Positions 46,412 through 55,476 of a stretch of 64,000 nucleotides of DNA are shown piece after piece. Position numbers and translations under genes: made by a program. Location of the stretch: contig CAYQZD010000005.1 in the NCBI GenBank assembly GCA_964421875.1, positions 1 to 64,000 on the forward strand. The letters are read 5' to 3'. The notes beneath the pieces are model-generated. The model was not told the origin of the DNA and ran no database searches. It saw only the letters and a list, made by a program, of their open reading frames with translations. Position 1 is the first letter of the stretch, and each line of letters begins with the position of its first letter. The DNA is from CAYQZD01 sp964421875 (GTDB lineage: Bacteria; Electryoneota; Tariuqbacteria; Tariuqbacterales; Tariuqbacteraceae).

Positions 46412-47917
46412 CTATTTAGGTTTAATCACCTGGAAAGTCTTTCTGCCGTTGCGCGATATCCTGAAAAGGATGCTCTTCTTGCGCTCCTTCAAGTCCTGGG
46501 CGATGCGGCTGAAGTCCCCGATATCTTTCACCGGACGCCGGTCGATTTCGATGATGACATCCCCCGGCTGTAAAATGTCAGAAGCGGGGCTGCCGCGGTC
46601 GATTTCCACCACCAGAGCCCCCTCGTCCTCAATGATATTCCATTGCCGCGCTTCCTGAGAACGAAGGCTTCGCACCTGAATACCCAGCCAGGCCTCGGAA
46701 CCAGATACGCCCGCATCGGAAGCTGTTTCCAGTTCAGAGCGGTCCCCCAGGGTGAAGTTCAGCTTCTTCACTTTGCCGTCCCGGATAACCTTGGCGGTAG
46801 CTTTGTCGCCCGCGTTCTTGGAAGCCACAAGCTGACGGAATTGAGGCACAGACTTCACTTGAACATCGTCGAATTCGATGATAACGTCGCCGGGCTCTAA
46901 TCCGCCTTCAGCCGCGGGAGTCTTATCCACCACCTGGTCCACAAAAACACCGCGCACCTTTTTCTCCAGCCCCAAAGCCTCCTTCTTAGACATAGTAAGC
47001 TCCATCGGCATCATCCCCAGATAACCGTGAGAGACTCTGCCGTTTTCCCGAAGCTGCTTGGCCGCGTTCTTAGCCATATTGATGGGGATGGCGAAGCCGA
47101 TGCCCTGCCCCTGGGTGTTGATTGCGGTATTGACGCCAATCACCTCCCCCCGAATGTTGCACAAAGGTCCGCCGGAATTGTCGAAATTGATGGAGGCGTC
47201 GGTCTGGATGAAATATTGCACATCGGGCCCGCCCCCGGCGATGGGGAGTTCACCTCGGCCCAACGCGGAAACCACACCCACCGTCACCGTATTGTCCAAC
47301 CCGAAGGGATTGCCGATGGCGATGGCCCAATCGCCGATTTTTATCTTGTCGCTGTTGCCCAACTCAGCTACCTGATCCGGCTTCAAACGTGCTTTAATTT
47401 TTATCAGAGCCACATCGGTCACCGGGTCCGTCCCCACAATCTCAGCCTCGTATTCGTCCTCATTGGACAGCCGCACTAAAAGTTCCGTGGACTTGGCGAC
47501 GATGTGGTTATTGGTCAGGATATATCCATCCTGATTAATAATAATCCCGGTCCCCCCGGATTGAGTCCGCCGCTGTTGCTGGGGAGGATTATTTCTCCGC
47601 TGGTTAGGGAACAGGTCGCCGAAGGGTCCAAAATCGAAAAAGTCGAAAGGTATCGTTACATTCTCCTCCCTGGTCGCGGTTATCGACACTACCGCCGGCC
47701 TGAGCTTCTCCGCCACCGCCACAAAGGGGCTTTCACCAGCTTCGGTCAAAACCGGCGCCGCGGTGCTGGAAACAGCGGCGGTGAGATCTTCTTCGGCGAC
47801 ACTCGCGTCGGTCCAATTCATCTTGGAAGCGAACAGAATCCCCATTATCGCGGATACGCCCGCCACCAAAGCCAGGATCGCAACGCTTCTCAGCCTAATT
47901 TCTGTCCTTTTTCTCAT
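46412..47917 (-). CDS. degP: HtrA/DegP-type periplasmic serine protease with two PDZ domains
   Basis: From the ATG at 47915-47917 the product is 501 residues. It has an N-terminal signal anchor (MRKRTEIRLRSVAILALVAG), then a trypsin-like domain with catalytic His138 (LTNNHIVAK), Asp168 (VTDVALIKI) and Ser248 (NFDNSGGPL). Two PDZ domains follow at about 290-380 and 405-495, each with a GxxxGDVIIE loop (EPGDVIIEFD, QPGDVIIEID). It degrades or refolds misfolded envelope proteins. A TTG nine codons upstream keeps the frame but adds no signal-like sequence. A glutamine- and asparagine-rich stretch precedes the protease domain. Confidence 0.92.
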   Translation of the reverse strand: MRKRTEIRLRSVAILALVAGVSAIMGILFASKMNWTDASVAEEDLTAAVSSTAAPVLTEAGESPFVAVAEKLRPAVVSITATREENVTIPFDFFDFGPFGDLFPNQRRNNPPQQQRRTQSGGTGIIINQDGYILTNNHIVAKSTELLVRLSNEDEYEAEIVGTDPVTDVALIKIKARLKPDQVAELGNSDKIKIGDWAIAIGNPFGLDNTVTVGVVSALGRGELPIAGGGPDVQYFIQTDASINFDNSGGPLCNIRGEVIGVNTAINTQGQGIGFAIPINMAKNAAKQLRENGRVSHGYLGMMPMELTMSKKEALGLEKKVRGVFVDQVVDKTPAAEGGLEPGDVIIEFDDVQVKSVPQFRQLVASKNAGDKATAKVIRDGKVKKLNFTLGDRSELETASDAGVSGSEAWLGIQVRSLRSQEARQWNIIEDEGALVVEIDRGSPASDILQPGDVIIEIDRRPVKDIGDFSRIAQDLKERKKSILFRISRNGRKTFQVIKPK

Positions 47918-47993
47918 AGTGTACTCGGATAGTTTGTGAGTCAAAGGTAATAAGTCTAAATCCCTCCGGGGAAAACCAGGCTTGAGCGCCGGG

Positions 47994-49037
47994 TTAAAAA
48001 GTCAATTTCCCCGTACTTAATAAAACTATTTTCCCGCCGTTTAGTTCCTGCGATAATATGTTCAAGCGCCGTATATAATCGGCGGTTTGGCTTTTACCCA
48101 ATAACCTGGGCTGGAAATTCACTTCGGCGTTATAAACGTTCAGCGGTGAGACTTGAACTCCCACCGGATTTCCCTGCCAAAAATCCACCGCTGCGGCAAG
48201 ACCCACCCGGGCGTTCTCACTGTAGGAAGCGAAACTGAAGTTCCCCAGGCTGTATAATATGGGAACGCCGCGGTATATCTCCACTCCCTGCGGAATATGG
48301 GGATGATGCCCCACTACCAAATCCGCCCCCAGGTCGATGCACAGATGCGCCAGTTCAATCTGGTAATCTTTCGCGGTATCCTGCAGTTCCGCCCCCCAGT
48401 GAAACGACGCCACCACCACATCGTATTCCCCGTCGCAGCGCGGTATCGCCTCCTCCAAATCCTCCCGCCAGGGGAAGGCAGTCCCCGCAGTAGAATCGGT
48501 AGCCCAGAATTCTTTGGGGAAAGTGGCGGAGAATCCCAGAAATGCGAAAGACTTCCCCTTTATTTCCAATACAGCCGGCTCCAGCGCCGCGCGGCGGTTC
48601 ATCCCCGCCCCGAAATACCGGATATTGGACGATTCAAGGTTCCGAAAAGTTTCCTCAAGTCCAACAGCCCCGTAATCGAGGATGTGGTTGTTCGCCAATG
48701 TGACAGCTCGGATATTGGCTTGAGCCAGGCTCTTTTCGCTGCCGGGTGGGGACCTCATATTGAATTCCTTGGGGAAGGCGTCGCCGCCGGAGGCTATCGG
48801 TCCCTCCAGATTCCCCACCACCAGGTCGGCCTCCCGAAAAAGCTCACGACAGCCCCTGAAAGGGTAGTCTATCCCGTACTTATCGATGAAATCCTCCGCC
48901 CAGCTGCCCAGATAAATATCCCCCACGAAAACGATGCGGGCTTCCTTTCGTAGGGGAAAACCATCCTCTGCCCATCCTACTGGCGAAATCAACAGGCAGA
49001 CCAGACCTGCGAGTGCTATGGAAGATATGTCTCGCAT
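47994..49037 (-). CDS. CapA-family metallophosphatase-like secreted protein
   Basis: The 347-residue protein has a signal peptide (MRDISSIALAGLVCLLISP, cleavage near GWAED). The CapA pattern follows: FVGDIYLGSWAEDF, VVGNLEGPIASGG, TLANNHILDYGAVGLEET, the middle HWGAEL, and GHHPHIPQGVEIYRGVPILYSLG. In the PGA_cap family these residues form a metal site like that of metallophosphatases. The founding member takes part in poly-gamma-glutamate capsule synthesis; many others are of unknown role. Only ordinary housekeeping genes surround it, so a capsule role is not supported by context. Confidence 0.85.
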   Translation of the reverse strand: MRDISSIALAGLVCLLISPVGWAEDGFPLRKEARIVFVGDIYLGSWAEDFIDKYGIDYPFRGCRELFREADLVVGNLEGPIASGGDAFPKEFNMRSPPGSEKSLAQANIRAVTLANNHILDYGAVGLEETFRNLESSNIRYFGAGMNRRAALEPAVLEIKGKSFAFLGFSATFPKEFWATDSTAGTAFPWREDLEEAIPRCDGEYDVVVASFHWGAELQDTAKDYQIELAHLCIDLGADLVVGHHPHIPQGVEIYRGVPILYSLGNFSFASYSENARVGLAAAVDFWQGNPVGVQVSPLNVYNAEVNFQPRLLGKSQTADYIRRLNILSQELNGGKIVLLSTGKLTF

Positions 49038-49341
49038 ACTATTAATAATTCTCTATTCAATACGGTGCAGTTTAAACCAGTTATCTGCGTTATGTCAGGT
49101 CTTTAGCGCAACGGAGACCTGGCATTCACCCTGCCGCAAACCCCATTTTTTACATATCTGCCCGGGCCTTTAAGCACGCGCCCTAAGTATAAACCAACTT
49201 TTTTACCCTAAAAACTTGACAAATGTTCATCTGTTATGTAAATTACCTGAGAGGGGGCTTATATAAAACCGGGCCCCACGGCGGAGGGGTACTCATAAGG
49301 CGCCGCCCTCATTTTCATCATCAAGAAAATAATTCCGAACA
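49038..49341. repeat. intergenic region with dispersed hairpin
   Basis: This gap of about 300 bases holds an imperfect hairpin (49093-49124) with TGTCAGGTCT paired to AGACCTGGCA around TTAGCGCAACGG. The long-loop variant recurs at 55376-55409. A GCGCCGCCCTC stretch and a run of Cs and Gs near 49270 precede rluD. No gene is seen. Confidence 0.6.
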
Positions 49342-50325
49342 TCAGTGGCGCTGTCCTTCATCCCTCAGCATCTTTAATACTTCCGTAAAATCCTCCGGCA
49401 AATTACTTTCGAAACGCATAAATTCGCGCTGCACCGGATGGAAAAAGCCCAAAGTGCGCGCATGCAGCGCCTGCCGTTTCATCACTTCGAGATAGCGTGC
49501 GCAGGCTGTGCGCTGCAGTGAACTCAAACCCCCGAACCGCGCGTAACGCCCCCCGTAAACCGGGTCGCCGAATACGGGGTGTCCGAAGTATTTCAGGTGC
49601 ACCCGTATCTGGTGAGTCCGCCCGGTGGCAAGCTTCAACTCCAGCAGAGTCAACAGTTCGAACCTTTCCGCGACTTTATACCTCGTCAACGCCGGTTTCC
49701 CCGCAGCGCTGACGGTGAACAGCTTGCGGTCGCGCGGGGAGCGGCTTAAACCGCCTTCAATTTCCCCTTCAAGATTTTTAGGACAGCCCCAGACCAACGC
49801 CAGGTACTTCCGCTCGATGGTGCGGGCGCTGAACTGTTTTCCCAGTGCGCCCAAGGTGTATTCATCCTTGGCGGCGACCAGCAGTCCGCTGGTATCCTTA
49901 TCCAGGCGGTGCACAATGCCGGCGCGGAAATCATGCCCCTTCTCCCGCAGCTCGCGGTAGCGCCCTAAGAGCGCGTTCATCATCGTTCCCGACCAGTTGC
50001 CGTGCCCCGGATGAACCACCATCCCCGCAGGTTTATTGATTACCAGTAAGTTATCGTCTTCATATACTATTTTTAGGGGAATGTCCTCCGGTTCGAAGGA
50101 GGGTTGGGGACGAGGCTGAAGTCTAACGGTGACATTTTCACCGGGGGATACTTTATAACTGGCTTTGACCGGAGCGGAATCGACGGTGACCAAGCCCAGG
50201 TCGATGAGATGCTTGATGTGGGAGCGGGATATTTTAGGGATTCGGTTTACCAGATAAACGTCAATTCTCTCCTTGGTCTGGTTCGGTGAAACCAGAATCT
50301 TTATCTCCCCCGTGATTGGCGGCAT
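49342..50325 (-). CDS. rluD: 23S rRNA pseudouridine synthase, RluD family
   Basis: The 327-residue protein has an S4 domain (about 14-60), VVHPGHGNWSGTMMNALLG, and the catalytic motif GIVHRLDKDTSGLLVAAK with the active Asp; RTHQIRVHLKYFGHPVFGDPVYGG completes the fold. RluD isomerises uridines in helix 69 of 23S rRNA. The only ATG in this frame lies inside the lspA coding sequence, so the genes overlap by 65 bases; no later start codon precedes the conserved S4 part. The lspA-rluD order is conserved across many phyla. Confidence 0.92.
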   Translation of the reverse strand: MPPITGEIKILVSPNQTKERIDVYLVNRIPKISRSHIKHLIDLGLVTVDSAPVKASYKVSPGENVTVRLQPRPQPSFEPEDIPLKIVYEDDNLLVINKPAGMVVHPGHGNWSGTMMNALLGRYRELREKGHDFRAGIVHRLDKDTSGLLVAAKDEYTLGALGKQFSARTIERKYLALVWGCPKNLEGEIEGGLSRSPRDRKLFTVSAAGKPALTRYKVAERFELLTLLELKLATGRTHQIRVHLKYFGHPVFGDPVYGGRYARFGGLSSLQRTACARYLEVMKRQALHARTLGFFHPVQREFMRFESNLPEDFTEVLKMLRDEGQRH

Positions 50326-50824
50326 TGTGCGTCTCCAGAGAAGAGATTGGTTTCCGGGATGAGAAGAAAAGCATATAAATCACCAGGATAGTCATACCTA
50401 CCGAAACCGCGCTGTCAGCCACATTGAAAACGGGCCATCTATCCATAATAAAATCAGGGAAATCGAAATCGAGGAAATCCACCACCCTTCCGGTGACAAT
50501 TCGATCGACTAAGTTGCCTAGGGCTCCGCCTAAAATCGCTGCCAGAGCCAGTTTGGGCAGGAGGGGATAGTCTTTGAGAGTAGAAATAAAATATATTAAT
50601 AGAATAACCGCGAGTATTGTGGTGATGATGAGGAACAGCCTCCCCCCGAATTCAATGCCGAACACGATGCCGTCGTTCTCCACATAGGTCAATCGGAAGA
50701 AATTTTCGCCCCAAATCCTCAAAGACTGATTCAAGGTCATAGTATGCCTCACCAGATGTTTTGAGATTTGGTCGAGGCCTAGAATCAGCCCGGAGAGCGC
50801 AAATATCCAATAGCTGCGGTTCAA
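50261..50824 (-). CDS. lspA: lipoprotein signal peptidase LspA
   Basis: The 187-residue protein has four membrane helices. The two catalytic Asp motifs are GALGNLVDRIVTGRVVDFLDF (split here by family position) and FNVADSAVSVG. It cuts prolipoproteins after lipid attachment in the cytoplasmic membrane. It would process the lipoproteins encoded at 16588 and 20877. The last 25 or so residues after the fourth helix form a hydrophilic tail, and its codons contain the rluD start. Confidence 0.94.
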   Translation of the reverse strand: MNRSYWIFALSGLILGLDQISKHLVRHTMTLNQSLRIWGENFFRLTYVENDGIVFGIEFGGRLFLIITTILAVILLIYFISTLKDYPLLPKLALAAILGGALGNLVDRIVTGRVVDFLDFDFPDFIMDRWPVFNVADSAVSVGMTILVIYMLFFSSRKPISSLETHNAANHGGDKDSGFTEPDQGEN

Positions 50825-50842
50825 AATACCAAGCAGGCCGGC

Positions 50843-51241
50843 TTATTTTTTGCTTTCTTCGTTGGATTTGCAGTCAATGCAAAGACGGGCGTGAGGCACC
50901 GCATCCAGCCTGGCTACGGAAATCTGTTCCCCGCATTCCATGCAATAGCCGTAAGTGCCCTTTTCAATCCTCTCCAGCGCCCTTTCCAGATGGTCCAGAT
51001 ACCGGCCTTCGCGGTGGGCGAAGAGGAAAGCTTTTTCCCGTTCCTGAGCGTCGGTTCCCTGGTCAGCCATATGGAATGAGTAGGTCGAGTGATTGCCGGA
51101 ATATTCCTTCAGGGAAGTGTCCATCGAGGCTTCCTTGAGGTACCCCAGCTCTTTGAACAGGTTCTCCATCTTCTGCAGAATAAGCTGCTTGAAGTGTTCA
51201 AGCTGTTCTTTGCTAAATCTGCTATTCTTCTTTTTCGGCAT
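50843..51241 (-). CDS. TraR/DksA-family zinc-finger protein (YlyA-like)
   Basis: The 132-residue protein has a long N-terminal coiled-coil (about 5-85) and a C-terminal zinc finger, YGYCMECGEQISVARLDAVP and LCIDC. The DksA proteins of Proteobacteria reach into the secondary channel of RNA polymerase. A relative named YlyA lies between ileS and lspA in Bacillus, exactly the position here. The exact target is inferred from the family. Confidence 0.88.
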   Translation of the reverse strand: MPKKKNSRFSKEQLEHFKQLILQKMENLFKELGYLKEASMDTSLKEYSGNHSTYSFHMADQGTDAQEREKAFLFAHREGRYLDHLERALERIEKGTYGYCMECGEQISVARLDAVPHARLCIDCKSNEESKK

Positions 51242-51324
51242 CTTTGAGACTCCGATAATGAAATCTGTCTATTAAAACTCCATCGTTTTTAACAAGTTCC
51301 CAATGAGATATCAGTGCAATTCAA

Positions 51325-54300
51325 TTACGCCCTAACCAGTTGTATTGTCGAGGTTTTCTCATTAATTTTCACCGAATCCCCTTCGGTCGAATCGCGGCGC
51401 TGGAATTCCAAGGCTAAGATTTCCCGGCTGATGAGTTCTCGGTGGCGCGCCAGCGCTCCCGATAAACGTTCATCGGCGCTGAACTTCACCTTGATGCGGT
51501 CGGTGATGTTGAAATCTTTAGTCTTGCGGAGATTCTGGATTTTATTGATAAATTCCCGCGCGTAACCTTCGTCGATGAGGTCGTCGGTCAGTCTGGTGTC
51601 AAGTATCACTGACAAACCGGCGCCCCGGCGGAAAGCCAAACCTTCCCCAGCGCTCTCTTCCACTATGAGGTCGTCAGCGTCCAGAGTTTCCCCCAGCAGG
51701 GAGATTTGACCGGAGTCGAGGAAGGCGTTCACCGCTTCTTCGCTCAGTCCTGCTATCGCCGCTTGCGCCTCCTTCATCCGAGCGCCGAACTTGGGGCCCA
51801 ATGTGCGGAAATTGGGTTGAAGCGACCGTTTTACCAGCCCCTCTTCGCTTTCGGCGAAACTAACCCGTTTTACATTGAGTTCTTCAGCGACGATATCGGT
51901 CATATGCTCCACCGAATCACGGTTGGCGGTGATAACCTGCAGTTCCGGCAGGGGCTGGCGGATTTTCAGCTTGGTTTCGTTGCGCAACGCCCGGCCCAAG
52001 GTAACCGCTTCCCGCACTGTCTCCATCCGCGCTTCCAGTTCGCGGTCCCGAAGTTCCCCGCGAACCGCAGGGTAGTCGTCAAGATGCACGCTGTCCTTCC
52101 GGCCGGACTGGCCGGCGCTTAAATTCTGATAAATCTCTTCCGCGATGAAAGGCATAAAGGGCGCTAAAAGTTTGGAAAACTCCAGCAGAATGTAATGCAG
52201 TGTCTGGTAAGCGCACTGTTTATCGCTGTCGTTCTCCGATTTCCAGAAACGGCGGCGGGACCTGCGGATGTACCAGTTGGTCAGCAGGTCGATGAATTTC
52301 TCGATGGCGGTTCCCGCCGGAGCGACATCGTAACTGTCCAGCGAAGCGGTTGTCTGCATTAGCAGCGCCTGGAATTCCGAGATAATCCAGCGGTCCAGAC
52401 TGTTTTCGCTGTCGAGATTGTAAGTTTCCGCCGGCGTCCAGTTATCGACGTTGGCGTAGGTTACGAAAAAACTGTAAGCGTTCCACAGCGGTATGGAAAC
52501 CTTCCGCAGGTTGTCCACCAGCAGTTCGTTCGAGAAGTATTTTACGTTCCAGGGATTGGAATCGACAAATATCCATCTGAAAGCGTCAGCTCCGTATTTC
52601 TCCAATACCTGCATCGGATGCACCACATTACCCTTGGACTTGGACATCTTATGACCCTTCTCGTCCAGGATAAGTTCGGTGCAGATGACGTTCTTGTAGG
52701 AGGATTCCCCTTTAACCAGCACCGCCGCCGCCAGCATAGTGTAAAACCAGCCTCGAGTCTGGTCGATGGCTTCGCAGATGAAGTCGCCGGGGAATTGACC
52801 GTCGAAGACCTCCACCGACCCTTCAGTCGCCGGATAACCAAACTGGCCCCAGGGCATAATCCCCGCGTTGAACCAGGAGTCGAGCACGAAATTTTCCCGG
52901 CGCATATCCCCTCCGCAATCTTCGCATTTCAACACTACCCGGTCGATGGCGGGTTTGTGAGGGTCGAAATCGGGGGGGAGGTGTTCACCTTGAGCCTGGA
53001 AATGAAGTTCGTCCAGTTCCGCGATAGAACCGGCGACAGTGTGCTTCCCGCATTTTTCACAGGTCCAGACGGGGAGGGGTGAACCCCAATACCGTTCTCG
53101 CGTGATGTTCCAATCGACGTTGTTCAACAGCCAGTTGCTGAAACGGCCCTCTTTGATATGGTGCGGATACCAGTTTATCTTTTCGTTGGCCTCTAACAGC
53201 TTATCTTTGATTTGGGAGGTTCGAATGAACCAGGAAGCCCGGGGGAAGTACATCAAATGATTGTCGCAGCGGAAGCAGAAGGGATAGGAGTGAGTGTGCT
53301 TCTCCTTGTGCAGGAGCAGTCCCCGGCTCGCCAGGTCTTTGATGATGTCCACATCCAGGGATTCGTCTTTGAAATTCCGCCCCGTGAACTGTCCGGCGTG
53401 GCATTCCCCATTCTCGTCCACATTCTGGATGAAGGGGAGGCTGCGCTCCCGGATGATGCGGAAGTCGTCCTCGCCGTAGGCGGCAAGGTGGACGATGCCG
53501 GCGCCGTCCTCCACCGTGACATAGTCGTCGGCGATGATGGTATGGGCGTCAGAGCCTGGATGGTCCAGGAAATCCCACAACGGGATATAACGCCGCCCTT
53601 CCAGTTCTTTGCCTCTGGCGGAACCGATTTCTTCGAATTTCCCCAAATGTTCCTTTAGCGCTTCAAGACGAGGCCGGGCGACCACTACCTTATCGCCGTT
53701 CTCCAGTTTGAGGATTACATATTCGATATAGGGGCCCACTGCTAAGGCCACATTGGAGAGCAGAGTCCAGGCGGTGGTGGTCCAGGCGATGTAGTACAGG
53801 TCGGGGTCTTCAGCGTCCCGGAAGCGGGGGAACAGAGCAAAATCGACGGTATCCTGATAGCCTTGCGCCGTTTCGAAATTGGAAAGCGTGGTGCCGCACC
53901 TGGCGCAGTAGGGGGAGATGCGGTAGTCCTTATAGAGCAGTTTTTCACCGGGTTCCAGCCCCAGCTTCTCCCGTATCTCCGGTGCGGGGTTCCAAATTTG
54001 TTTGATGGTCCACCAGTCGGATTGGATGTAGTCGTTGGTCAGCGTGGCGTAGGAGTTTTCCATATCGAGGAAACGCCCCAGGCGGCGGATGGAAGCTTCC
54101 CATTCACCCTTGTATCTGAAAACGGTTTTTCGGCAGTATTCTATATACTTCTCTATACCGTATTTTTCTATGTCGCGTTTCGACTTCAGTTTCAGTTCCC
54201 GCTCGGCGGTCAGCTCCACCGGCAAGCCGTGAGTGTCCCATCCCGCTTTGCGCAAGACCCGGTAGCCGCGCATCGTCTTGTAGCGGCCGAACAGGTCCTT

Positions 54301-54501
54301 CAGCGCGGACTGCATCATATGCCCCACATGGGGTTTACCGTTGGTCCCCGGAGGGCCGTCGTAGAACACCCAGTCCGGCGCGCCGTGACGCTGGTCTATC
54401 GAGCGTTGAAAAACATCTTTATCGTCCCAGAAACGGAGGATTGCTTCCTCCATCCGGGGAAAATCAATCTTATTGAGCGCTTCCTTGAACAATATCCTCA
54501 A
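51325..54501 (-). CDS. ileS: isoleucine--tRNA ligase
   Basis: The 1058-residue class I synthetase has the HIGH-equivalent GKPHVGHMMQSALKDL near residue 55, the editing domain (about 200-400), the KMSKS motif GHKMSKSKGNVVHP, and an anticodon-binding domain. The length and absence of a C-terminal zinc-binding cysteine cluster suggest the longer type found in archaea, eukaryotes and some bacteria, which often resists mupirocin. A phylogeny would settle it. Its place among divIVA, traR and lspA is the conserved order. Confidence 0.94.
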   Translation of the reverse strand: MRILFKEALNKIDFPRMEEAILRFWDDKDVFQRSIDQRHGAPDWVFYDGPPGTNGKPHVGHMMQSALKDLFGRYKTMRGYRVLRKAGWDTHGLPVELTAERELKLKSKRDIEKYGIEKYIEYCRKTVFRYKGEWEASIRRLGRFLDMENSYATLTNDYIQSDWWTIKQIWNPAPEIREKLGLEPGEKLLYKDYRISPYCARCGTTLSNFETAQGYQDTVDFALFPRFRDAEDPDLYYIAWTTTAWTLLSNVALAVGPYIEYVILKLENGDKVVVARPRLEALKEHLGKFEEIGSARGKELEGRRYIPLWDFLDHPGSDAHTIIADDYVTVEDGAGIVHLAAYGEDDFRIIRERSLPFIQNVDENGECHAGQFTGRNFKDESLDVDIIKDLASRGLLLHKEKHTHSYPFCFRCDNHLMYFPRASWFIRTSQIKDKLLEANEKINWYPHHIKEGRFSNWLLNNVDWNITRERYWGSPLPVWTCEKCGKHTVAGSIAELDELHFQAQGEHLPPDFDPHKPAIDRVVLKCEDCGGDMRRENFVLDSWFNAGIMPWGQFGYPATEGSVEVFDGQFPGDFICEAIDQTRGWFYTMLAAAVLVKGESSYKNVICTELILDEKGHKMSKSKGNVVHPMQVLEKYGADAFRWIFVDSNPWNVKYFSNELLVDNLRKVSIPLWNAYSFFVTYANVDNWTPAETYNLDSENSLDRWIISEFQALLMQTTASLDSYDVAPAGTAIEKFIDLLTNWYIRRSRRRFWKSENDSDKQCAYQTLHYILLEFSKLLAPFMPFIAEEIYQNLSAGQSGRKDSVHLDDYPAVRGELRDRELEARMETVREAVTLGRALRNETKLKIRQPLPELQVITANRDSVEHMTDIVAEELNVKRVSFAESEEGLVKRSLQPNFRTLGPKFGARMKEAQAAIAGLSEEAVNAFLDSGQISLLGETLDADDLIVEESAGEGLAFRRGAGLSVILDTRLTDDLIDEGYAREFINKIQNLRKTKDFNITDRIKVKFSADERLSGALARHRELISREILALEFQRRDSTEGDSVKINEKTSTIQLVRA

Positions 54502-54543
54502 CCTTAAAAGTTAAATTCGCTGCCTCAGTCTGTCGTGGACTAC

Positions 54544-55287
54544 TTATCTGCCGCCCCCCATCCCTTCAAAAAAACTGGCAATATGCTTATAGCCTTGGGG
54601 TATCTCAAACAGTTCAGGGGGTGGTTCAGCCTTTTCCACCTTGACCACCCGGGTGATGGAATTCATCACCGCCGATTCGATTTCGGTCAAGACCGGAAAC
54701 CCTCCCATTTCCTGCCAGAACTTTATCAGCTTCTTCTCCTCGCCCCCGGCGTCCCCGAAAAACATCAGCATCATATCGGAATACAAGTCTTTGGGAGCGT
54801 CCACTTCGGCGGAAACCCACAACGCAAAGCGCTGCACGAACCCGTCTCCGGCGTATTTATCGCTTAAGGCGATTTCCTCCGTGTTCCATTCTCCCACCTT
54901 CATCATCCGGCCTGTTTTTCGGTAGAGGTCGTCAGGGACGGAAATTTTCCCCTCCTCGTCCATCTGCACGCCCATCATCATCAACAGCATACTATAGAGC
55001 TGGCGCATTTCGGACAGCTTCACCTCGCTGTAAGTCTTGTCCGAGGGATTCACCAACCAGACTATTTCTTTATCCAAACGGGCGATGATAACTTCGCCGC
55101 CGGTTTCGTTCCGCAGCTTGTTCTCAGCCACCCAGATTCTGGAATAGGCAGAGTCCTGCTCCCCGCTGTAAACGGAGATGATGATTTCCACCCGTTCGAT
55201 GTAATGCCCGGTTCCGGCGAAGACGGAACTTATCAACCCGGCTATGGCGATTACCGCTGCGAGCAATTTTGTACCGCAGATTACCAA
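54544..55287 (-). CDS. secreted DUF4412-type protein
   Basis: The 247-residue protein has a signal peptide (KLLAAVIAIAGLISSVFA) and a beta-rich body with the family look: IERVEIIISVYSG, ENKLRNETGGEVIIARLDKEI, WLVNPSDKTYSEVKL, and EIPQGYKHI near the end. DUF4412 proteins are exported and of unknown function; some resemble outer-membrane lipoprotein chaperone folds. It is an insertion in the conserved divIVA-ileS neighbourhood, together with punA. Confidence 0.7.
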   Translation of the reverse strand: MVICGTKLLAAVIAIAGLISSVFAGTGHYIERVEIIISVYSGEQDSAYSRIWVAENKLRNETGGEVIIARLDKEIVWLVNPSDKTYSEVKLSEMRQLYSMLLMMMGVQMDEEGKISVPDDLYRKTGRMMKVGEWNTEEIALSDKYAGDGFVQRFALWVSAEVDAPKDLYSDMMLMFFGDAGGEEKKLIKFWQEMGGFPVLTEIESAVMNSITRVVKVEKAEPPPELFEIPQGYKHIASFFEGMGGGR

Positions 55288-55375
55288 TCGTCTCTCATAA
55301 TATCATTCGTCAAGAAATGAAAACCCTAAAGCGAAAATTTCAATAAAAATGAAATAATGGTTGAAATTCTTCGTT

Positions 55376-55454
55376 CAGTCAGGTCTTTAGCGTAGCGGAG
55401 ACCTGACTGAGGCTGGCAGGTTACGCCCGTTTTGGGCGCGCAAGACCTGCCAGA
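55376..55454. repeat. two adjacent hairpins, one of the GGTCT...GGAGACC family
   Basis: CAGTCAGGTCT (55376) pairs with AGACCTGACTG around TTAGCGTAGCGG, an 11-bp stem. A few bases later CTGGCAGGT pairs with ACCTGCCAG (about 55414-55454) around a loop that itself contains GCCCG/TTTT/GGGC. The inner loop of the first hairpin is nearly the same as that at 49093-49124. Confidence 0.7.
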
Positions 55455-55476
55455 ACATTAATTATATCTTTTACAG

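Noticed and set aside
47918..47944. TTG start for the HtrA protease nine codons upstream
   Set aside because: The ATG at 47917 directly precedes the charged N-region of the signal anchor; the upstream codons add nothing family-like.
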